DNA from: Candidatus Zixiibacteriota bacterium
Lineage (GTDB): Bacteria > Zixibacteria > MSB-5A5 > GN15 > JACZUZ01
Length of the DNA stretch: 11,545 bases
Assembly (NCBI GenBank): GCA_022563625.1
Contig: JADFNA010000019.1
Location: 1 to 11,545 of the forward strand
Direction: 5' to 3'
Shown here: piece after piece, positions 5,677 to 11,545 of the stretch
Numbering within the stretch: position 1 is the stretch's first letter
How the letters are laid out: each line of letters starts with the position of its first letter
Notes under the pieces: model-generated
The model's database searches: none
Seen by the model: only the letters and a program-made list of their open reading frames with translations
Told to the model about the DNA's origin: nothing
Made by a program: the position numbers and the translations under genes

Positions 5677-6408
5677 TCAGCATGATACAATTTGTCCGTT
5701 GAGTTCTTTCAAACGCGCCGCAATATCTTTGGCGCCAAAGAAACTCGTTCCGCAAACGAGACTATCCACACCCAGTTCAGCCAGGCGCGCGGCGTTTTCG
5801 GTCCCTATGCCGCCGTCGACTTGAATATCAAATGACAGGTTTTTCTTGGCCCGGTATTTTACCGTGCGCTCAATTTTAGCGTATGTTTCTTCAATAAATC
5901 CCTGCCCGCCGAAACCGGGATTGACTGACATAATCAGGAACCGGTCGATTTTTTCCATAAACGGCGCGGCCAGTTTCGGATCAGTCGGCGGGTTGACGGC
6001 CAGTCCGACTTTCATGTTCGCTTTTTGAATCAATTCAATAACGTGATTGATGCGGCTGACATAGCGGATTTCCGAGGCGCCATAGACCCAGCGGTTTTCC
6101 GGCAGCGCACGGCGGCGTGAATCAAGTTCCAGGTGGAACGTTAACAGATCAACGCCGATCGCCGCGAAGGCGTTGATGTAATTCTCCGGCATGGTGACCA
6201 TCAGGTGCGCATCCACCGACACTCCCTTTTTCTTCGCGCGGGAAACAACATCAGCGGCAATATCCGGCCCGAATGAGATGTTCGAGACGAAATGGCCGTC
6301 CATTATATCCAGATGCAGCGTTTCGACCCCGGCCTTCAGGGCGGCGTCTACTTGCTGGCCTAAACGAGAAAAATCAGCGGCGAGTATGGAGGGCGCGATA
6401 ACAGCCAT
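5677..6408 (-). CDS. rpe: Ribulose-phosphate 3-epimerase with a loop insertion
   Basis: Rpe interconverts ribulose 5-phosphate and xylulose 5-phosphate in the pentose phosphate pathway, a cytosolic TIM-barrel metalloenzyme. The family motifs are clear: IAPSILAADF at the N-terminus, HLDIMDGHFV with metal ligands H32 and D34, AHLMV with H68, MSVNPGFGGQGF (160-171) for phosphate binding, and D198 in VDGGI as the second catalytic Asp. At 243 residues it is about 20 longer than usual. The excess lies at about residues 95-118, after FHLE, a spot where E. coli Rpe has a short loop near the active site. The ATG at 6408 has no recognisable ribosome binding site. Upstream, 77 bases separate it from the lipoprotein stop and contain three 11-bp repeats. 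It may be transcribed with the lipoprotein gene. Confidence 0.96.
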   Translation of the reverse strand: MAVIAPSILAADFSRLGQQVDAALKAGVETLHLDIMDGHFVSNISFGPDIAADVVSRAKKKGVSVDAHLMVTMPENYINAFAAIGVDLLTFHLELDSRRRALPENRWVYGASEIRYVSRINHVIELIQKANMKVGLAVNPPTDPKLAAPFMEKIDRFLIMSVNPGFGGQGFIEETYAKIERTVKYRAKKNLSFDIQVDGGIGTENAARLAELGVDSLVCGTSFFGAKDIAARLKELNGQIVSC

Positions 6409-6435
6409 AGGCCGAATATATGCCCCGGCGGGCCG

Positions 6436-6468
6436 ATGGCAAATGGATGGTAAATGGAAGGCAAATGT
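6436..6468. repeat. Three tandem 11-bp repeats upstream of rpe
   Basis: The plus strand reads ATGGCAAATGG, ATGGTAAATGG and AAGGCAAATGT in direct succession, with one to three differences between units. They lie 28 bases before the rpe start, downstream of the lipoprotein stop. A period of 11 bases is close to one helical turn, so a protein could contact all three from one face of the DNA. Replication slippage is the simple alternative. Confidence 0.6.
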
Positions 6469-6485
6469 GCGCGGCGATGTCGTCG

Positions 6486-7127
6486 TTAATTCAACTGGTA
6501 GCTGATTAGGTCCCAGACTTCATTGCTGATAATCGTCCCCGGATTTGTCGGGGAATATTTGATGATATGGCGGTGGACAATTCCGACTCCATCAGCGATC
6601 CAGGTCACACTTTCTCCTGTGCGGCTGCCGAACGCAAACCCCCATGTACGCTCTACCTTCGCAGACCGCTGGAATGTCGTGGCGCGTGTGACAACGGCGC
6701 CGAGGAATGGGACTTCGCTGGAATCGTATTCACGCTCGCTGAGCTGGCGCCAGGAATCGCCGGTAGTCATAGGCAGCACAAAATCCTCCGAGAGAAACTC
6801 ATTGCGGCTGCTTTCCTGTATCCTGATCCCTGTTGGAAGCAGTGCGACGAATTTTGTCACGGTGAAACCAGCGCCGGAAAACGACCAGACCACGGCAGGC
6901 GTCCCGCCGGAGAGAGTTGCTTCTCGGGTGGCGGTTACAGTTACGGTATCAAGGGTCGCCGGAATCGACAGTGAATCAATCACGGCATAGACCCAGACCG
7001 GGCCGACTTGAGTTGGAATTCCTCCGATACTTACAACCCCGTCCGAGTCCACGACCTCCTCACTGCAAGCCCCGGCCAGCAGGCAAGCTAAAGCTCCGAA
7101 AGTGAAAAGCATGAAATACTGTCGCAT
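6486..7127 (-). CDS. Putative lipoprotein of unknown function
   Basis: I do not recognise this 213-residue protein. The N-terminus is an export signal: a short basic start (MRQ), a hydrophobic stretch (FMLFTFGALACLLAG), and a cysteine at position 21 in LLAGAC followed by SEE, which suggests a lipoprotein signal. The lipobox is imperfect because Ala, not Leu, is at -3. The mature part is rich in Val, Thr and Ser with alternating patterns (DTVTVTATREATLSGG), suggesting a beta-rich extracytoplasmic domain, with no repeats or further membrane segments and only cysteines 15 and 21. The ATG at 7127 has a strong AAGGAG site 7 bases upstream. It lies between the PASTA gene (112 bases upstream) and rpe (77 bases downstream), all on one strand; a link to the cell envelope is inference only. 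Confidence 0.75.
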   Translation of the reverse strand: MRQYFMLFTFGALACLLAGACSEEVVDSDGVVSIGGIPTQVGPVWVYAVIDSLSIPATLDTVTVTATREATLSGGTPAVVWSFSGAGFTVTKFVALLPTGIRIQESSRNEFLSEDFVLPMTTGDSWRQLSEREYDSSEVPFLGAVVTRATTFQRSAKVERTWGFAFGSRTGESVTWIADGVGIVHRHIIKYSPTNPGTIISNEVWDLISYQLN

Positions 7128-7186
7128 TGATTAACTCCTTGGAAAGGTAACGTTCTTCCAGGCGGACAACGGAAGAGACAAATAGT

Positions 7187-7215
7187 AATGTAGCGCTCAG
7201 ATCATGTTCGAGCAA
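7187..7215 (-). promoter_or_regulatory. Weak promoter candidate for the lipoprotein gene
   Basis: On the minus strand TTGCTC (7215-7210) and TACATT (7192-7187) are 17 bases apart. The matches to consensus are modest (three and four of six). Transcription would start near 7180, giving a leader of about 53 bases. Confidence 0.25.
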
Positions 7216-7239
7216 GGGGAAATGAGGCAGCGGTACGCG

Positions 7240-8076
7240 CTAGTCGGTTGTAGAAACCACCAGATCGACTTCTTCGCCGACTTCCAGTTCGGTGGCTTCT
7301 GCTTCGGATTGTTCCAGCACCGTTTCCGGCAGGTAGTTTTCATCACGCCGGGTCATCACCAGACCGACTTTCAACCCTTTCTTAATCAGCATGTCCCTAG
7401 CTTCATCCAGCGACAGGCCTATCAGGTTTGGCATAAAAGTCACGCCGCGTCCACGCCCGCGATTGACCAGCACATTGACACGTGAGCCGATCGAGACTGT
7501 GTCGCCGGGTCCCGGAAAGGCGAAGACCACGAGTTTTTCCGGGAGCGTGTCAGTGTAAGTCCAAGAAATCTCGCCGATTCTGAGTCCAACTGTTTCCAGA
7601 TCAAGTTTCGCCTGGCGCACAGAAACTCCGGTGATCTGCGGGATGATAATATCTTTCTCTCCCAGCGAAGTGACGACTTTTATGCCTCGTCCCGATTTCA
7701 CCCTGGTTCCGGACAACGGGTACTGGGACAGCACGGCGCCGTCACGAAAAGAAGGATTGTATTCCTCGGATGTCACATTGAGTTTCAACCCCAGCTTTTC
7801 CAAAACTTCCTCGGCTTCGGACCTTTCCATACCGACGATATTGGGAAGCTCAAAAGCGCTGCCCTGGCGGATAACCAGTGGCATGACGAGATGATCAAAC
7901 ATGACAAACAGCGTCATACCGGCCGCAAGCCCGATTGCGGCATACACCAGCAGACGCCCCGGGGGATTTTCGGGCATGTAATCAAGCAAGCGGCGCCAGC
8001 CACTGGCGCCTCCCTTGAATCCGGTCTCGCGGCGCAGGCGCTGGGGACGTGGTATTGGCGGACTCATCTGTTCCAT
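7240..8076 (-). CDS. Single-pass membrane protein with three PASTA domains, no kinase
   Basis: A 278-residue protein: a basic, proline-containing cytoplasmic segment (1-40), one transmembrane helix (about 41-62, RLLVYAAIGLAAGMTLFVMF), then three PASTA domains outside (about 73-138, 142-206 and 213-276). Each has the usual opening (FELPNIVGMERSEAEEVLEK, IIPQITGVSVRQAKLDLE, FMPNLIGLSLDEARDMLI) and a closing beta strand such as KVVTSLGE. PASTA domains bind peptidoglycan fragments or beta-lactams in Ser/Thr kinases and PBPs; here neither a kinase nor a transpeptidase is attached, so a sensing or scaffold role in the wall is inference. Start is ATG at 8076; an ATG three codons later is possible, and neither has a clear ribosome binding site. 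It follows rsmB by 128 bases, where a TATAAT box suggests its own promoter. Confidence 0.88.
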   Translation of the reverse strand: MEQMSPPIPRPQRLRRETGFKGGASGWRRLLDYMPENPPGRLLVYAAIGLAAGMTLFVMFDHLVMPLVIRQGSAFELPNIVGMERSEAEEVLEKLGLKLNVTSEEYNPSFRDGAVLSQYPLSGTRVKSGRGIKVVTSLGEKDIIIPQITGVSVRQAKLDLETVGLRIGEISWTYTDTLPEKLVVFAFPGPGDTVSIGSRVNVLVNRGRGRGVTFMPNLIGLSLDEARDMLIKKGLKVGLVMTRRDENYLPETVLEQSEAEATELEVGEEVDLVVSTTD

Positions 8077-8098
8077 TTATCCGGACTTCGCAGACATT

Positions 8099-8114
8099 GC
8101 ATCAGAAGCGATGC
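8099..8114 (-). promoter_or_regulatory. Small stem at the predicted start of the PASTA-gene mRNA
   Basis: GCATC and GATGC form a 5-bp stem with a 6-base loop, covering the predicted transcription start near 8113. It is short and may be chance. Confidence 0.25.
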
Positions 8115-8119
8115 TCTAC

Positions 8120-8125
8120 ATTATA
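8120..8125 (-). promoter_or_regulatory. -10 box of a possible PASTA-gene promoter
   Basis: The minus strand carries a perfect TATAAT, 44 bases before the PASTA start. No good -35 hexamer lies 16-18 bases upstream, so the call rests on the -10 box alone. Transcription would begin near 8113. The rest of the 128-base gap holds no further clear signal. Confidence 0.4.
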
Positions 8126-8204
8126 CCTGCTTAGAGCTTAATCTGAGGCTAAAAAGATAGCCGGAGCGGGCCAGGAATTTTTTGATCATAGTTATCTGTT
8201 TGTT

Positions 8205-9581
8205 CTAGTTGGGTTTGCGCTTAATACGCGCCGCGAAACCGCCGTCAACATACGGAATATTCGGAAAAGTCTTGACAAAACCGCGTCCTGAAATGACTGA
8301 TGAATCAAAGAACGAATCGGCTGATTCAAGTTCGAATTCTTTGTTCTTGAGAAGAAACTCTTCGACAATTTGGTCATTTTCGGAGCGCATGATGGTGCAG
8401 GTGGAATAGACCAAAATTCCGCCGGGTTTGAGCAGCGAGGCGCCTTTTTCGAGCATTTTGCGCTGGATTTTGTTCATTTGCTTGATATCATTTTCGGTTT
8501 TCAACCAGCGCAGGTCAGGATGTTTGGCGGCGGTCCCCCAGCCCGAGCAGGGAGGATCGACGATCACCCGCTCAAAGCGTTCCGGTGATTCAAAGTTGAT
8601 TGCGTCACAGGCCACCGGCGCGACCATTTTCACCCCCATCCGCTTACAGTTGTCCACCAGTACTTCCAGCCGGCGGCGGGATTTGTCCAGCGCGGTGATT
8701 TTGCCCTTGCCGCGCATCCGGCTGGCGGCATAAGTGGTCTTACCGCCGGGGGCGGCGGCTAGGTCGCAGAGTGTCATTCCCGGCCGAGGATTGAGCAGAC
8801 GGACAGCCATACCGGCCGACTGGTCCTGCACATAGACTTTGCCCTTTTCGAGCAGATCAGAAATCTTGCTGACCGGCGTATCCGGGAGAACATAGAATTC
8901 ATCAAGAAAAGCCCCGGCGATAAACTCCACTTCGGCTTTTTTCAGCGCCTGTTCGATTTCCGGCGCTTTGACTTTGATCAGATTCACCCGCAGCGTCAGG
9001 TTCGGGGCGCCATTCATTGAATCCAGTAATTTCGCGGACTTTTCGAACCCGAACTCTTTCAAACAGTATGAGACAAAATAATCAGGGTAGGAATAGAACT
9101 CCGCCAGATACCTGGCGCTGTCATCCTCGGGGTCGGGAAAGATCGCTTTATCGGGATCGCGCAGGTATGAGCGCAAGATAGCGTTGACCATGCGCGCTTT
9201 GGGATCACCAAAAAAGTAACGCGCAAGCTTGACCGATTCATTAACCACAGCGGCAGCGGGAACCCGGTCAACACGCTGCAGTTGAAACAGCCCCAGGCGA
9301 AGTATATTCTGCAGCTTTGGCGCAAGTTTCTCTGACGGGCGGGATAAATAAAACTTGAGCTGATAATCCAGCCGGCGTTTGAGCTTGACGACTCCGCTGA
9401 CCAGCAGTTTGAAAAAGCGCGCATCACGCTCATCAAATCTCACCAGCTCGCGGCTGTGCAGCAGCGAATCTTCCAGCGACACGCCGCCGCTTTCAAAAGT
9501 CGTCAACGCCAGCGTGGCCGCTCCACGCACCGGGTCGTATTCGGCGCTTCGGAGCGCGCTTTTTTGATTCACAGGCGCCAT
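8205..9581 (-). CDS. rsmB: 16S rRNA (cytosine-967-C5)-methyltransferase RsmB
   Basis: RsmB (Sun/Fmu) methylates C967 of 16S rRNA using S-adenosylmethionine. The 458 residues are typical. An N-terminal NusB-like helical RNA-binding domain spans about residues 15-145 (VRGAATLALTTFESGG, ERDARFFKLLVSGV, LQNILRLGLFQL). The Rossmann methyltransferase domain follows: VQDQSAGMAVRLLNPRPG, the SAM-binding DLAAAPGGKT (273-282), DPPCSGWGT (342-350) and YSTCTI (392-397). C395 is the expected nucleophile and C345 the releasing cysteine of the two-cysteine m5C mechanism. The ATG at 9581 yields a short N-terminal extension before the NusB-like part and lacks a visible ribosome binding site. It begins 30 bases after the DUF2344 gene, so the two are probably co-transcribed. 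The GG.AARIKRK ending is normal, so the protein is complete. Confidence 0.96.
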   Translation of the reverse strand: MAPVNQKSALRSAEYDPVRGAATLALTTFESGGVSLEDSLLHSRELVRFDERDARFFKLLVSGVVKLKRRLDYQLKFYLSRPSEKLAPKLQNILRLGLFQLQRVDRVPAAAVVNESVKLARYFFGDPKARMVNAILRSYLRDPDKAIFPDPEDDSARYLAEFYSYPDYFVSYCLKEFGFEKSAKLLDSMNGAPNLTLRVNLIKVKAPEIEQALKKAEVEFIAGAFLDEFYVLPDTPVSKISDLLEKGKVYVQDQSAGMAVRLLNPRPGMTLCDLAAAPGGKTTYAASRMRGKGKITALDKSRRRLEVLVDNCKRMGVKMVAPVACDAINFESPERFERVIVDPPCSGWGTAAKHPDLRWLKTENDIKQMNKIQRKMLEKGASLLKPGGILVYSTCTIMRSENDQIVEEFLLKNKEFELESADSFFDSSVISGRGFVKTFPNIPYVDGGFAARIKRKPN

Positions 9582-9611
9582 TAGTGTCTGTGCCGGAAAT
9601 GCGCCCGGCCT

Positions 9612-11504
9612 CTACGCTTCCTCGCTTACAGCTTCTTCACGAGGCTTCACCCGAGGTGGGCGGAACGCAGACATACGGCCGAAGTAGAACTTCGAACGGT
9701 GGACGGTTAGCTCCGGCGTTTGCGCCGATTCGATAATACCGGCGGCCTGCAAAAAGTCCTCGGGCCGGATAGTGAAAGTGTCGGTCAGAGCTAGAGTCAG
9801 CTTCAGGCAGCGGGATGGACCTTCGCGACCGGTGGTGATTTCTGCGGCAAATATTCCCGGGCGCAAATCCATTTCTTTGACGCCATTCTTGGACTTGCGC
9901 CGGTAAATGAGTTTTGGAAAACCAAGCGCCGTGTCCAGTTTTTTGGAGAGTAATGCCTCGGGCAAAGCGGAGGGCAGACTGACAATATAGTCTGCGGCCG
10001 AAACTTCTTCGAGGATTGAGAGAGCTTTGGTGTAAACCGTTTCATGCCGGATAATATCTAACCCATCAGGCAAGCTGCTGGAAAACCGCTTTACTTGATC
10101 TTGCGTTGGCGTTAGCACAAAGAAGGCGTCAAACAACTCACAGTCCGATGTGAATCCAACCGGCAGGGGCGGGCCGAACGATACTTTCGGCCGCGGCCGC
10201 ACACCCTGGGTGTAGCTCAGTGGTAAACGCGAGCGCAACAACGCACCTTCGAGCGCGCGCAAGTTGTCCAGATGAGAAAGATACCTGGCGGGTGAACTGA
10301 CCGTCCAGGTAAATCGCACACGAGTTTTTGTAGGGGCCGCGATAGCCGCGGCGCCGGAGCGCTTGCGTCCGCGGCCAAATGCGCCGCAAATGTCCATCTG
10401 GCGCTCATTGAAATCTGGCGCCGATTCGTATGCCTGCGCCGGGAGGATAGTTGTTTGGCTGGCCTGGCTTCGTTTAGTTTCCGCTGGCGAAGTCCCGGGC
10501 CGGGGCGATTGTGCCGAAAAATACGATTGGTACGAACTGAATATATCTGTCATTCTGGCGCTGTCCGGTTTTGCGCGGCGTTGAAAAGCCAGCGCGAATT
10601 CTGTCAATGAAGAAAGCGAATTGAATGCGCCGCGTTCGATCAAAATATCCAACACATGTGGAGCTGAATCCAAAAGCGCCAGCGAGATTCCGCGCGTTTT
10701 CTTGCTACGAATTGATTCAAAGAGCGCCTCAACATCTCGTATATCACGCACAGAAGCGCCAGAATCAGAGTCGGCTGTCAGCGGCGTGAAATGTATGAAT
10801 TTGATCTTAAGCCCGGAGCGTGGATTGAGGGCCTGCGAGAACATCCTGAGCGCTGCGATCGTTTCCTCACATTCGACTTCGCCCGGACCGGGAAATCCGA
10901 GGCAAATGCTGAGTTGAACCTGAATGTTCTCCTGGCTCTGCAGAATCTTTATACGATCAATGAGTGATGTTATTTCTAAACTGCGGCCGAGTGACTTGTT
11001 CACCGAATCAGAAAGTGACGGTAATTTGATGTCCACTCGGGCGCGCCGGTAGCGCCGCACCGCTCCCGGCAATAAGCTACCTATCTGCCCCGGCGACAGG
11101 CCGGTCAGTGTCACGCGGTAGCGCTCGGCAGTAAGATCAGCGCTGATTTTATCGAGTAACGCGGCAAAATCCAAACGGAAGCCTGCAAGGTTGCAGCGCT
11201 CGAGTTGAAACTCCGTCTGTCCGGAATCAAGGATTGCATCGGCAATGCTTTCTCCGGCAGAGACACTTTGTTCGGCAATAGATGCGGCGCCTGTCTGTTC
11301 CAACCTGGCTGAAGTTTCGCTGAAGCGAAAGCAGGCCCTGTTCTGCGAGATTTCAATAACCGGACCGGGAGGGCATGCCGGAAAGTACAATCGTTCGGAC
11401 TGGCCTTTGATGCCAGTGTCAAGCAGGCCAGCCAGAGCGGCGCCGACCTCGCTTATGTTTTCCAGGGCGCTGAGTAAATCATCACGCGAATACACGCGAT
11501 CCAA
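9612..11504 (-). CDS. DUF2344 protein with degenerate radical SAM-like N-terminal half
   Basis: A 630-residue protein. The C-terminal part (about 394-615) is a clear DUF2344 (radical SAM-linked, TIGR03936) domain: VRFTWTVSSPARYLSHLDNL, then LPLSYTQGVRPRPKVSFGPP and LPVGF. The N-terminal half (about 75-310) resembles the later strands of the B12-binding radical SAM proteins usually fused to DUF2344: RARVDIKLPSLSDSVNKSLG, VQLSICLGFPGPGEVECEET. However no CxxxCxxC motif exists anywhere. Where it should lie the sequence reads NRACFRFSE (55-63), keeping one cysteine, C58. The usual N-terminal cobalamin-binding region is also missing. Residues about 325-390 are a Ser/Ala/Pro-rich linker. The start is a TTG at 11504, with GGTGA just upstream; an in-frame stop lies at 11529-11531, so the gene does not extend further in this frame. 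Function unknown; a non-catalytic relative is inferred. rsmB follows after 30 bases. Confidence 0.85.
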   Translation of the reverse strand: MDRVYSRDDLLSALENISEVGAALAGLLDTGIKGQSERLYFPACPPGPVIEISQNRACFRFSETSARLEQTGAASIAEQSVSAGESIADAILDSGQTEFQLERCNLAGFRLDFAALLDKISADLTAERYRVTLTGLSPGQIGSLLPGAVRRYRRARVDIKLPSLSDSVNKSLGRSLEITSLIDRIKILQSQENIQVQLSICLGFPGPGEVECEETIAALRMFSQALNPRSGLKIKFIHFTPLTADSDSGASVRDIRDVEALFESIRSKKTRGISLALLDSAPHVLDILIERGAFNSLSSLTEFALAFQRRAKPDSARMTDIFSSYQSYFSAQSPRPGTSPAETKRSQASQTTILPAQAYESAPDFNERQMDICGAFGRGRKRSGAAAIAAPTKTRVRFTWTVSSPARYLSHLDNLRALEGALLRSRLPLSYTQGVRPRPKVSFGPPLPVGFTSDCELFDAFFVLTPTQDQVKRFSSSLPDGLDIIRHETVYTKALSILEEVSAADYIVSLPSALPEALLSKKLDTALGFPKLIYRRKSKNGVKEMDLRPGIFAAEITTGREGPSRCLKLTLALTDTFTIRPEDFLQAAGIIESAQTPELTVHRSKFYFGRMSAFRPPRVKPREEAVSEEA

Positions 11505-11545
11505 TACTTCACCGAAAACTGCTTGTCGCTAAGATTCAAAACAAC

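Noticed and set aside
6523..6990. 155-codon plus-strand open frame opposite the lipoprotein gene
   Set aside because: The minus-strand frame has an export signal and a strong AAGGAG site; the plus-strand frame has neither.
8121..8189. 22-residue minus-strand open frame starting MIKKFLARSG between rsmB and the PASTA gene
   Set aside because: No ribosome binding site precedes it, it ends within the PASTA -10 box, and it resembles nothing known to me.

Overview
The window reads as ordinary bacterial chromosome carrying mostly housekeeping genes on the minus strand, plus one foreign-looking gene on the plus strand. The minus-strand genes look moderately GC-rich by eye. The bacterium probably has a Gram-negative-type envelope, because there is a putative lipoprotein and a single-pass membrane protein with PASTA domains. 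No rRNA or species marker is present. An uncultivated lineage of the FCB or Zixibacteria kind is my impression only and cannot be proven here. Shine-Dalgarno sites are clear for rpsP, khpA, the lipoprotein and the DUF4062 gene and weak elsewhere. Non-ATG starts (GTG for ffh, TTG for rpsP and the DUF2344 gene) occur.

Layout, read in the direction of minus-strand transcription (right to left): a DUF2344 radical-SAM-associated protein (11504-9612), rsmB (9581-8205), a kinase-less PASTA membrane protein (8076-7240), a putative lipoprotein of unknown function (7127-6486), rpe (6408-5677), a Cys/Met-metabolism PLP enzyme (5428-4259), then an AT-rich insert holding a plus-strand DUF4062 gene (3121-4095), then the translation and secretion operon ffh-rpsP-khpA-rimM-trmD (2861 to 1, trmD cut by the window edge).

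The ffh to trmD block is a widely conserved operon. Ffh is the SRP GTPase, bS16 and RimM serve 30S assembly, KhpA is a small KH RNA-binding protein, and TrmD methylates G37 of tRNAs. RsmB adds another rRNA modification step. The order rsmB ... PASTA protein ... rpe recalls the Bacillus order rsmB-rlmN-prpC-prkC-rsgA-rpe, with only the PASTA part of the kinase retained. Rpe (pentose phosphate pathway) and the PLP enzyme (sulfur amino acids) are the metabolic genes.

The strongest points for a second look are the lone DUF4062 gene as a possible defence cargo gene, the DUF2344 protein whose radical SAM half has lost its CxxxCxxC cluster motif, the kinase-less PASTA protein at a prkC-like position, a 7-G tract inside the ffh promoter spacer, and three 11-bp tandem repeats just upstream of rpe. 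No tRNA, rRNA, CRISPR array, transposase, integrase or convincing intrinsic terminator was seen. No gene-free stretch exceeds 300 bases; the two longest are 2862-3120 and 5429-5676, described below.
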